DNA from: a bacterium | GTDB taxonomy: Bacteria; Zixibacteria; MSB-5A5; GN15; FEB-12 | Reading direction: 5' to 3' | Assembly: GCA_016708025.1 (NCBI GenBank) | Contig: JADJGQ010000001.1 | Span: 682,001 to 746,000, forward strand | DNA length: 64,000 nt | In this document: positions 17,187 to 24,940 of the stretch, piece after piece | Layout of the letters: each line of letters begins with the position of its first letter | Numbering within the stretch: the stretch's first letter is position 1 | The notes under the pieces: model-generated | Database searches by the model: none | What the model was told of the DNA's origin: nothing | The model's input: the letters and a program-made list of their open reading frames with translations, nothing else | Translations under genes and position numbers: made by a program

Positions 17187-19112
17187 ATGCGTGTAACGAA
17201 CCAAATGATGTCCAGCCGGGTGGTGTTTAACCTGCAGCGTTCTATGCAGCGGTATATCACTTTGCAGACCAATATGTCAACCGGACGGAAGATCAATGCT
17301 CCGTCGGATGACCCGGTCGGGACGGTACGCGATCTCAATTACCGGACCGAACTGAACGAGCTGGAGCAGTGGCAGAAAAACATCGGCCAGGCCCAGAACT
17401 GGACCAGGAACTACGACACGATCCTGGGCGACGCCAAGGACTTCATGTCCAGCGCTCGCGAGATCGCGGTTGCGATGGCGGATGGCACCTATGACGCTGC
17501 CGCACGCCAGGCTTCCGCAAGCGAAGTCGACTCGATCATCGATCAGATCATGCAGATGGCCAACTCCGAACTGGAGGGCCGCCGTGTGTTTGGCGGTAAT
17601 ATCACCCAGCGAGCGCCATTCCAGCGCTCTGCAGCTGGTCTATCATATCGGGGTGACTCCGGAAGGATTGAATTCGAGATCGAATCCGGCCAGCGAAGTC
17701 AGGTGAACTTCAATGGACAGGAAACCTTCCTCAAACAGTTGACCACTCTTGGTGAGAATGCCGATCTCAATGTCGGAATCAGTGCGACCACAGCGTTGGC
17801 CAATCTGCACAACGGCGATGGCGTCGACCTGACTGCAGGCTTCACCATTACCGACAGCAACACCGGAACAACCCTTGCCGTCGATCTGACCGCATTGCCG
17901 GCAAACGCGACTATCAATGACCTCCTGACCAGCATCAACACCCAGTTGACCGCCGCCGGGATGACCAATATCACCGCCCAGATCAACAGCTCAAAGACCG
18001 GTATCGCATTCGATACCACGCTCAATGGGCTGGTCAGTGGATCGTCCAATCTCGGTGATCTTCGCCAGGGACTTGGTATTGATCTGAATCCAGGAACCAT
18101 TCGCGTTACCGATGGTGCCCTGATCGACTTTACCGTCGATCTCTCTGGTTCGGTCACGCTCAATGATGTGATCACCAAGTTCAACACACAGGTGGCCGCA
18201 AGCGGAATTAGCAACGTCACCATGTCGATCAATCCGGCTGGCACCGGTTTGCAGATCGTGGATACCAACGGTACTCCTCTTGGTCTGCAAATACTGGATA
18301 CAGCGGCTATGGAGCAGACCGCCACCGGTCTTGGTATCGATGGTAACGTCGGTGCCCAACTGATCGGCGAGGCGCTCGATCCAAACGTACGATTTGCCAT
18401 CGCCGAAACAACCGGAAGCACGGCCGCCGATCTCGGCATCCTTGCCGAATTTACCACGGATCTGCACGGCGAAGATATTGATGCTCGTCTGATCGCGACC
18501 ACACTCTTGTCAGAACTTGATTCCGGTCTCGGATATACGACCGGTTCCTTCAAGCTAACTCAGGGCGATGCGGTCCTGTCGATCAGCCTTTCCGATCCGA
18601 CCATCATGACTGTCCAGGACCTGCTCGACCGGATCAACAACTCTATTCTGGATGTCACTGCCAGTATCAATCCATCGGGCCGCGGCATTCAGATCGTCAA
18701 TGACGACCCGACCAGAAGTTTTGCGATCGAGGAGGTCGGCACCAGCCGCGCCGCCAAAAATCTCGGGCTCTACGGTTCTTCAGATATGATGGGCATTCTC
18801 AACATGCTCGCTTCGGCTCTGAAGACGGATGACCAGGAGGGGACTGGCCTGTTGATCGGAGCGCTGGACAAGTCGATTGAACACCTTCTGACCAGTCGCG
18901 CGACTGCAGGCGCTCGCGGTATTCGACTCGAAACAACCGCTGCGCGCTTGACCAACCAGGAACTAGATTTTACCGAGTTGCTTTCCGATGTCGAGGATAT
19001 TGACCTGCCGACTGCGGTTACCCAACTCGCGACTTACGAAAACGGATACCAGGCCGCATTGATGGCGGCAAGCAAGATAATTCAGCCAAGTTTGATGGAT
19101 TTCCTGAAGTAA
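17187..19112 (+). CDS. flgL: FlgL hook-filament junction protein 3, enlarged
   Basis: FlgL forms the ring between FlgK and flagellin. The flagellin-like N-terminus (NMSTGRKINAPSDDPVGTVR) and C-terminus (TYENGYQAALMAASKIIQPS, then LMDFLK) identify it. At 641 residues it is about twice the usual length. The middle (about 200-550) holds roughly three repeats of a flagellin_IN-like module, each with a TLNDVITKFNTQV-like helix followed by SINPAGTGLQIVD-like strands. These would form surface-exposed outer domains. Confidence 0.93.
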   Translation: MRVTNQMMSSRVVFNLQRSMQRYITLQTNMSTGRKINAPSDDPVGTVRDLNYRTELNELEQWQKNIGQAQNWTRNYDTILGDAKDFMSSAREIAVAMADGTYDAAARQASASEVDSIIDQIMQMANSELEGRRVFGGNITQRAPFQRSAAGLSYRGDSGRIEFEIESGQRSQVNFNGQETFLKQLTTLGENADLNVGISATTALANLHNGDGVDLTAGFTITDSNTGTTLAVDLTALPANATINDLLTSINTQLTAAGMTNITAQINSSKTGIAFDTTLNGLVSGSSNLGDLRQGLGIDLNPGTIRVTDGALIDFTVDLSGSVTLNDVITKFNTQVAASGISNVTMSINPAGTGLQIVDTNGTPLGLQILDTAAMEQTATGLGIDGNVGAQLIGEALDPNVRFAIAETTGSTAADLGILAEFTTDLHGEDIDARLIATTLLSELDSGLGYTTGSFKLTQGDAVLSISLSDPTIMTVQDLLDRINNSILDVTASINPSGRGIQIVNDDPTRSFAIEEVGTSRAAKNLGLYGSSDMMGILNMLASALKTDDQEGTGLLIGALDKSIEHLLTSRATAGARGIRLETTAARLTNQELDFTELLSDVEDIDLPTAVTQLATYENGYQAALMAASKIIQPSLMDFLK

Positions 19113-19136
19113 TAGGAGCCTGCCAAGGATAGTACT

Positions 19137-19613
19137 ATGAGTGTTGTAGAAAGCCTCAGATTCGGGACACTGGACGTTCCGGAAGACAAGACGATTTTTA
19201 TGGAACGGCCGATCCTCGGCTTCGAGCACCTCAAGACTTTCTGTCTGGTGGAGCTTGCCGAACTGTCTCCGTTTCTTTGCATGCAATCGACCGAGGATCC
19301 CGCGGTTTCATTCCTGGTTGTTAATCCGCTCGTCTTTTATCCCCGGTACCGGATTGAAGTCAATCCCAAGGAGATCGCGGAACTGCGGATCGCCAAAACC
19401 GAGTCGATCGAAACCTATGTGATCGTCACGGTGCCGGAAGATGCCCGCCAGATCTCCGTGAATCTGCAGGGACCAGTACTCATTAATACCGAGAATAACC
19501 TGGCCAAGCAGTTGGTCCTGGTCAACTCGCAGTACCAGGTTCGCCACCAATTGTTGGAAATTCTGGAAACTCCACAGCGGAAGGTCGAACGAGGCAGCCC
19601 GGTCGCGGTCTAA
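19137..19613 (+). CDS. fliW: FliW, CsrA antagonist and flagellin-binding assembly factor
   Basis: FliW binds either flagellin or CsrA, coupling flagellin synthesis to its export. The 158 residues follow the family plan: LRFGTLDVPEDKTIFMERPI and LGFEHLKTFCLVEL at the N-terminus, PFLCMQSTEDPAVSFLVVNP in the middle, and ISVNLQGPVLINTENNLAKQ near the end. It is separated from csrA only by flgL. A terminator follows, so it closes the operon. Confidence 0.95.
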   Translation: MSVVESLRFGTLDVPEDKTIFMERPILGFEHLKTFCLVELAELSPFLCMQSTEDPAVSFLVVNPLVFYPRYRIEVNPKEIAELRIAKTESIETYVIVTVPEDARQISVNLQGPVLINTENNLAKQLVLVNSQYQVRHQLLEILETPQRKVERGSPVAV

Positions 19614-19639
19614 GACTGTCGACCAGATCGAACCTATAC

Positions 19640-19667
19640 AAAGACATTACTGCCATGTAATGTCTTT
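19640..19667 (+). terminator. Rho-independent terminator after fliW
   Basis: A perfect 11-bp stem (AAAGACATTAC with GTAATGTCTTT) with a 6-nt loop is followed by CTGTT. It separates the flgF-fliW operon from the glycosyltransferase gene. Confidence 0.8.
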
Positions 19668-19728
19668 CTGTTACCGCCTGATCTGTCAGGCACCTTCCCT
19701 TATAGCGAGGGATGCATAGGAGTGCACG

Positions 19729-22446
19729 ATGTCATCACGGAAGAACCCACAACGCCCCGCCAAGTCTGTTGCTTCCCGCAAACAAACTGTTGATACCGTC
19801 TCCGGACCATCGGGACTGGTCGAAATGGCGGAGCAAATGCACCGTCACGATGTCATTGCCGCTGTCGAACTAGCCAATCAGTACAACAATACCGGCAAGG
19901 AGCGGGAGATCACCGCGCTTCTTGGCCCATATGAGATACATTTTCCGTTTGAAGACAAAAAGATGTCGGGTCAGTATGCCCGCCTGATGGGTTTTGGATT
20001 CGCCCATGAAAAGCGTTGGCACGAAGCCGAACACTGGCTGGAACGCGGCCAGAAGCTCTTTCCCGAGTCTCTGGATTATCTGTATGGATTGACCTACGTG
20101 CGTATTTCGCTTCGGGAGTTTGAACGTGCTTTGGAATCCGCCGATGCGTACATCGCTGTCGTCGATAGAACCAGCGACAAGGTGCTGGCCACCCGCCTCT
20201 TTAATGGCGCTATGAGCCAGCGATCAATGCTCTATAACTATCGCGGGCTTTGCTTTCAGGAATTGGGGAAGGTTGAGGAAGCGATTCGGGCCTTTAAGAG
20301 CGCGATCACTGCTGACTCCAAAAGTCACCACGCATATCTGAACATGGCAAACCTGTTTGTCCGGTCAAATGAAACCGAAAAGGCCAACGAGATCATTCAG
20401 TCCGGGATCAAAAACTGCTCTCAGGTGCAGGAACTTCGCATGCTCGCGGCCGGATTGTCGAACAAAGCGACAATATCTGCCTGCCTCATAGTCAAAAACG
20501 AAGAAGAACTCCTTCCGGCGTGCCTTGACTCGATCCGCTCGTGGGTCGACGAAATCATCGTCGTGGACACCGGCTCCACCGACCGGACGATGGAGATCGC
20601 CCGCTCGTATGGTGCCAAGGTCTATGAGCACCCCTGGGAAGGGAGCTTCTCCAAAGCACGAAATTACTCACTCCAGTATGCCACCAAAGACTGGTTGTTC
20701 ATCATCGATGCTGATGAACGGGTATACCCGGAAGACATCGCCCAGATTCAGACGGCGGTCAATCAGTCGGATGCTGATGTCATTACTACCAACGTCTATA
20801 ATGTGTATGAAGAGTTCAAGGATGTTGTCGTATTTCTGCCGTCTCACCGGTTCTTCCGACGTTCTCTCAATATTCACTATGAGGGGATAGTCCACAACCA
20901 ACTGAGCATCTCGGACAGCGCCCGCTATTTGCGTTCGAGCGTTCGGATCAAACATTTAGGGTATGGACTCTCGCGCGAAAAGATGCTGGCGAAAACTATC
21001 CGCACGAAAACACTTCTGGAAAAGCAACTCGCGGAAAACCCGGACAATGCCTTTGCGCTGTTTAACTATGCGCAACTCTTGCGGTCAACGCCGGACGGTT
21101 TCCACCAGGAATATGCCCCGCTCATTCTGAATGCCGCTGGAAAGGCGATCGAACTCACCCAGCCGGATGATCCGACCAGTCGCCACATCCATTTGATGTG
21201 CCTCGATCAACTCGCCTGGACTCACTACTATCTGGGGAATTACGATCAGGCTCTGGAGCTGAGCCAGCGGGCTCTCGACATCAAGCCGGATTATCTCGAC
21301 CCGATCCTGCTGCGCGGATACCTCTATTTCAAGCGCAACGACCTGACCAAGGCGACGTTTTATTTCGAGAAGTATCTCCAGACGCAGGCCTCATATGACC
21401 CCTCCAAAGAGCTTGAGAATATCATCCTCGTCCATCTAAATGCCCGGACCGATGCCTATTTCAATCTCGGCGCTATGGCGGAAATGCGGGGCGAGATCGA
21501 AACTGCCAAACGCTACTACCGTCAGGTCCTGGCCATTAACGGAGAATACGCGTCTGCTAACCTGAATCTCGGGCGGATCCTACTTACCGAAGGACACCAT
21601 TCTGAAGCAGAAAGCTGTCTGCAACGTGTGGTTGAGCATGGACAGGCTTCACCAGACATATGCGTTAAACTGGCACAGCTCTTTGTCGAGCGGGGAGAGG
21701 TCAGTCAGGCGGAAGCACTGCTCAGACGCGGCCTAAAAATAACACCCGCGAGCGGCATCATTCTTGAAGCGCTTGCCGATCTTTTTGCCGGCTCCGGAAG
21801 ATACGACGAAGTCGTGGTCACGCTGGAGAATGCCTGGAGATCTAATGCCGATTCGCAGGAGTTGACCATCAAGCTGACTAACGGATTGGTCCAGACCGGT
21901 CAACTTCAGAAGGCAATCGACATCTACCAAAGCTATGCATCCCGCCATGAATTGACCGCTGAGATGTTGAATGATCTTGGAAATTGCTACTATCGTCTCC
22001 AGAATTATCCGTTGGCCGAGCAATCTTACCGCAAAGCGCTTGAATTATCTTCAAAGTTGACCAGCGCCAAACGGAATTTGGGGCTCTCGCTGGCAATGCA
22101 ACAGAAGAAGGAAGATGCGATCCTGCTCTTGAACCAATGTCTGGCGGATGACCCCGGCCAAGCCGAGCTGTACCATGTTATTGGCGATCTGCAGGTCTCT
22201 CATCATGCTTTCCGGGAAGCCCTTGCCAACTATGAACAGTATCTTCAGAAATACCCAGCAGACGTCACCGCGCTGTGCCGGTTGTCGGACTGCTATCTCG
22301 CTCTGGGACATACAGATTCCGCGGTGATGGGCTATCGGCGGGTCCTTCAGCTCGATCCGGGCTTTGTGCTGGCCGAACGCCGCCTGGCGGAGATCGGGGC
22401 AACCGCCGGACAGCCGGAAATGGCCACCCTCAAGGGTAAAGTTTAG
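19729..22446 (+). CDS. TPR-GT2-TPR glycosyltransferase, probable flagellin modification enzyme
   Basis: The 905-residue protein has N-terminal TPR-like helices (1-240) and a family 2 glycosyltransferase domain (about 249-470). The domain begins ISACLIVKNEEELLPACLDS and has VDTGSTDRTMEIA and the metal-binding D327-A-D329 in IIDADERVY. About ten TPR repeats follow (about 490-890), several with the pattern ALELSQRALDIKPDYLDP. There is no signal peptide, so it acts in the cytoplasm. It lies directly upstream of flagellin, and the sigma-28-type promoter of flagellin overlaps its last codons. I infer that it glycosylates flagellin; the TPRs would hold the protein acceptor. Confidence 0.85.
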   Translation: MSSRKNPQRPAKSVASRKQTVDTVSGPSGLVEMAEQMHRHDVIAAVELANQYNNTGKEREITALLGPYEIHFPFEDKKMSGQYARLMGFGFAHEKRWHEAEHWLERGQKLFPESLDYLYGLTYVRISLREFERALESADAYIAVVDRTSDKVLATRLFNGAMSQRSMLYNYRGLCFQELGKVEEAIRAFKSAITADSKSHHAYLNMANLFVRSNETEKANEIIQSGIKNCSQVQELRMLAAGLSNKATISACLIVKNEEELLPACLDSIRSWVDEIIVVDTGSTDRTMEIARSYGAKVYEHPWEGSFSKARNYSLQYATKDWLFIIDADERVYPEDIAQIQTAVNQSDADVITTNVYNVYEEFKDVVVFLPSHRFFRRSLNIHYEGIVHNQLSISDSARYLRSSVRIKHLGYGLSREKMLAKTIRTKTLLEKQLAENPDNAFALFNYAQLLRSTPDGFHQEYAPLILNAAGKAIELTQPDDPTSRHIHLMCLDQLAWTHYYLGNYDQALELSQRALDIKPDYLDPILLRGYLYFKRNDLTKATFYFEKYLQTQASYDPSKELENIILVHLNARTDAYFNLGAMAEMRGEIETAKRYYRQVLAINGEYASANLNLGRILLTEGHHSEAESCLQRVVEHGQASPDICVKLAQLFVERGEVSQAEALLRRGLKITPASGIILEALADLFAGSGRYDEVVVTLENAWRSNADSQELTIKLTNGLVQTGQLQKAIDIYQSYASRHELTAEMLNDLGNCYYRLQNYPLAEQSYRKALELSSKLTSAKRNLGLSLAMQQKKEDAILLLNQCLADDPGQAELYHVIGDLQVSHHAFREALANYEQYLQKYPADVTALCRLSDCYLALGHTDSAVMGYRRVLQLDPGFVLAERRLAEIGATAGQPEMATLKGKV

Positions 22447-22463
22447 TAAGGAATTGCCGATGA
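22437..22463 (+). promoter_or_regulatory. Sigma-28 (FliA)-type promoter for flagellin
   Basis: TAAAGTTT, 11 nt, GCCGATGA matches the enterobacterial FliA consensus at 15 of 16 positions with the exact spacing. It overlaps the stop codon of the glycosyltransferase gene. Transcription would begin near 22470, giving a leader of about 195 nt before the flagellin ATG. Confidence 0.88.
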
Positions 22464-22622
22464 TGATGCTATGAGAAAGGGCCACAACCCCATTGTAACC
22501 ATGAGGGATACTCTAAAAGGAGGGACAGCTACAGCAACGTGCATACCGGGCGCATATCGGACCACACGCGCCTTCTCGGAATACATCGGAAGTGACAGAC
22601 TCAAATGACAACTAAGAGAACC

Positions 22623-22657
22623 TAAGGTAAGGAAACCTTAATATCGTCAAGGAGGAG
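22623..22657 (+). promoter_or_regulatory. CsrA-type hairpin and GGA-containing Shine-Dalgarno in the flagellin leader
   Basis: A 6-bp stem (TAAGGT with ACCTTA, 22623-22640) presents AAGGAA in its 6-nt loop. Nine nt further on, AAGGAGGAG (22649-22657) is the ribosome site and holds two more GGA triplets. A hairpin-displayed GGA plus a GGA in the ribosome site is the arrangement CsrA uses on the B. subtilis hag mRNA. Six further GGA triplets lie between 22506 and 22590. With csrA and fliW in the same cluster, translational control of flagellin is likely; binding itself is inferred. Confidence 0.65.
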
Positions 22658-22664
22658 TCGACAA

Positions 22665-24845
22665 ATGTCACTTCGCATTAACCACAATCTCGCGGCCCTC
22701 AATGGCAACCGCAACCTGAAATTGACCAACGAGTCTCTGACCAAGTCGATGCAGAAGCTGTCTTCCGGCTACCGCATCAACGCTGCGTCGGATGACCCGG
22801 CGGGCTTAGTGATCAGCGAGCAGTTCCGTGCTCAGATCGCTGGACTCAATCGTGCGATCCAGAACTCTGAAGGTTCTATCAGCATGATCCAGACGGCTGA
22901 AGGCGCTCTGACCGAAATCAACAATCTGTTGATCTCGATGAGAGAATTGGCCATTCACGCCGCCAACGAAGGCTTCAACGACGCAGACCAGCTTGCTGCC
23001 GATCAGGCCGAAATCGCGAACGCGATCAAGACCATCGACCGTATCGCTGCCAACACCCAGTTCGGTACGAAGAAGCTGTTGGATGGTACGAAAGACAACA
23101 TCGCGACCATCACCACCGCCAATACTTCCGGTATGACTGTCAAGCAGTCCAACCTGAGCACTGGCTTGCACTCTGTCAGCGCGACCAAGACCGCTGATTC
23201 CACCGCGACCCTGAACACCACGTCGCTCGGCCTCAGCCTGAAGAACACCGATGGCGATCCGTACAATCTTACTGAAAAGATTCACCAGATCGACGTCGTG
23301 CAGGCTTCAGATGTTGCCAAGAAGACCTCTGGTTCCGTCAGTCTCGCCGATGCTTTCGGTAACAACCTGAGCATCGCCACCACGGCCGCTTTGGCCCGCA
23401 TCAACAACAGCGCCACCGTCAACGGTGCGGCCCTTGCCGCCCACGCCGGCAGCTACACCGTCGTCCTGAACTATCAGGAGAACGGTGAATCTCCGACCGG
23501 TAACCAGACGCTGACGTTTGATGTCGCCATCGGCGCCACCAAGGCCGACGTTGCCACCGCTCTGCAGACCCAGGTCAACCTGAATTCTGCTCTTGCTGGT
23601 AAGGTGACCGTCCGTGCGTCCTCCAACAACATCATCGTTGAGTCCGCCAATGCTGGCGCTCAGTACTCGGTGAAGGTTGAGGATTCGACCACGAACGCGA
23701 CGACCGCTTATTTCGATTTCACGACCGGTCAGTCTTCCCGCGGCGAATCCAACGATTCGATCAGCTTCACGGTTAACTCCGAGAAGAATTCGAACGTGAC
23801 CGCCACGGCGACTATCCACGAAGGCAGCTATAGCAGCTTGAGCGCCCTGGTTGCCGCCATCAACGGCGACGCGACCACCGGTCTTACCGCTGCGTTCGGC
23901 ACCGTGAAGAACGGCGCCCCGTCTGACATCGTGGCCAGCCTGGTCAATAGCAACTACATCCAGTTCGCGACCCAGGACGAAGGCTCTGCCTACTCGATCA
24001 AGTTGAACGATGCTTCTCCGGCCGCCGGAAACGTGATCAACGCTCTTAAGTTGACCGCCGACACGCTGGCGAACACCGGTACGGACGCTCTGGTGAACTT
24101 TGATGGTTACACCAACGCCCTCACCAAGGTCAAGTATGGTAGCACCAGTGACGTCGCTTTGAAGAACAAGGCTGATGGTTCCGCTGGTCAGGGTACCCTT
24201 CAGATGACCGTCAACACCGCTCTGAACGGCGTGAAGCTGGGCAACCTGCTTCTCGACGTGAAGGCTGCGAAGTATGACGTTCGTCTTGATGGTGGCTCCG
24301 CGACTTCCGTCTCCGCCGGTGTGAACACGACCGTGTTTAACGCTGACCGTTCCCAGTCGTTGATCGTCAACTATGCGCTGACCTCTCAGGGCGGCACCGA
24401 GACGATCAATAACACCGACGAATCGCTGGTCTTCCAGATCGGCGCCAACGTTGGTCAGACCGCGGCTATCGCCATCCGCAATATGGCCGCCGGTTCAATG
24501 GGCAAGGGCCTTCCGGGCAACATGTTCTCGTCGCTGTCTACCATCGACGTGACTTCTGTCCAGGGCGCCCAGGACGCGCAGTCGATCATTGATGCCGCTA
24601 TCAATGAGGTTTCCACGACTCGTGGTACGCTCGGTAGCTTCCAGAAGAACACTCTGGAATCCAACCTGCGTAACCTTCGTATCGCCGCTCAGAACCTGAC
24701 GGCGTCCGAGTCCCAGATCCGTGATACGGATATGGCCGAAGAGATGTCGGAATTCACCAAGAATCAGATTCTGGTCCAGGCCGGTACCGCCATGCTGGCG
24801 CAGGCCAACCAGATGCCGCAGGTGGTTCTGTCACTCTTTCAGTAA
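22665..24845 (+). CDS. fliC: Flagellin filament protein, large variant
   Basis: Flagellin polymerises into the filament. The N-terminal domain is canonical (SLRINHNLAALNGNRNLKLT, then LSSGYRINAASDDPAGLVIS), as is the C-terminus (NLRIAAQNLTASESQIRDTD and NQMPQVVLSLFQ). Between them, residues about 165-610 form a threonine/serine/asparagine-rich outer region with no cysteine, so the 726-residue protein is far longer than a minimal flagellin. That surface is a likely target of the neighbouring glycosyltransferase. Codons are strikingly biased to C-ending forms, as expected for a highly expressed gene. Confidence 0.97.
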   Translation: MSLRINHNLAALNGNRNLKLTNESLTKSMQKLSSGYRINAASDDPAGLVISEQFRAQIAGLNRAIQNSEGSISMIQTAEGALTEINNLLISMRELAIHAANEGFNDADQLAADQAEIANAIKTIDRIAANTQFGTKKLLDGTKDNIATITTANTSGMTVKQSNLSTGLHSVSATKTADSTATLNTTSLGLSLKNTDGDPYNLTEKIHQIDVVQASDVAKKTSGSVSLADAFGNNLSIATTAALARINNSATVNGAALAAHAGSYTVVLNYQENGESPTGNQTLTFDVAIGATKADVATALQTQVNLNSALAGKVTVRASSNNIIVESANAGAQYSVKVEDSTTNATTAYFDFTTGQSSRGESNDSISFTVNSEKNSNVTATATIHEGSYSSLSALVAAINGDATTGLTAAFGTVKNGAPSDIVASLVNSNYIQFATQDEGSAYSIKLNDASPAAGNVINALKLTADTLANTGTDALVNFDGYTNALTKVKYGSTSDVALKNKADGSAGQGTLQMTVNTALNGVKLGNLLLDVKAAKYDVRLDGGSATSVSAGVNTTVFNADRSQSLIVNYALTSQGGTETINNTDESLVFQIGANVGQTAAIAIRNMAAGSMGKGLPGNMFSSLSTIDVTSVQGAQDAQSIIDAAINEVSTTRGTLGSFQKNTLESNLRNLRIAAQNLTASESQIRDTDMAEEMSEFTKNQILVQAGTAMLAQANQMPQVVLSLFQ

Positions 24846-24858
24846 TAGTCGTCTTACT

Positions 24859-24884
24859 CCGAGGGAGGATTCGTCCTCCCTCGG
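24859..24884 (+). terminator. Rho-independent terminator after flagellin
   Basis: An 11-bp GC-rich stem (CCGAGGGAGGA with TCCTCCCTCGG) closed by a TTCG tetraloop is followed by GGACTTTTA. It should isolate the flagellin transcript from fliD. Confidence 0.88.
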
Positions 24885-24940
24885 GGACTTTTATCGCAGT
24901 GAAGAAACGACAGTGACGTCTCACAGCGTACAGGAGTAAT

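Noticed and set aside
19686..19702. Sigma-54 site before the TPR-GT2 gene (AGGCACCTTCCCTTA)
   Set aside because: The -24 half looks right, but there is no GC at the required -12 position.
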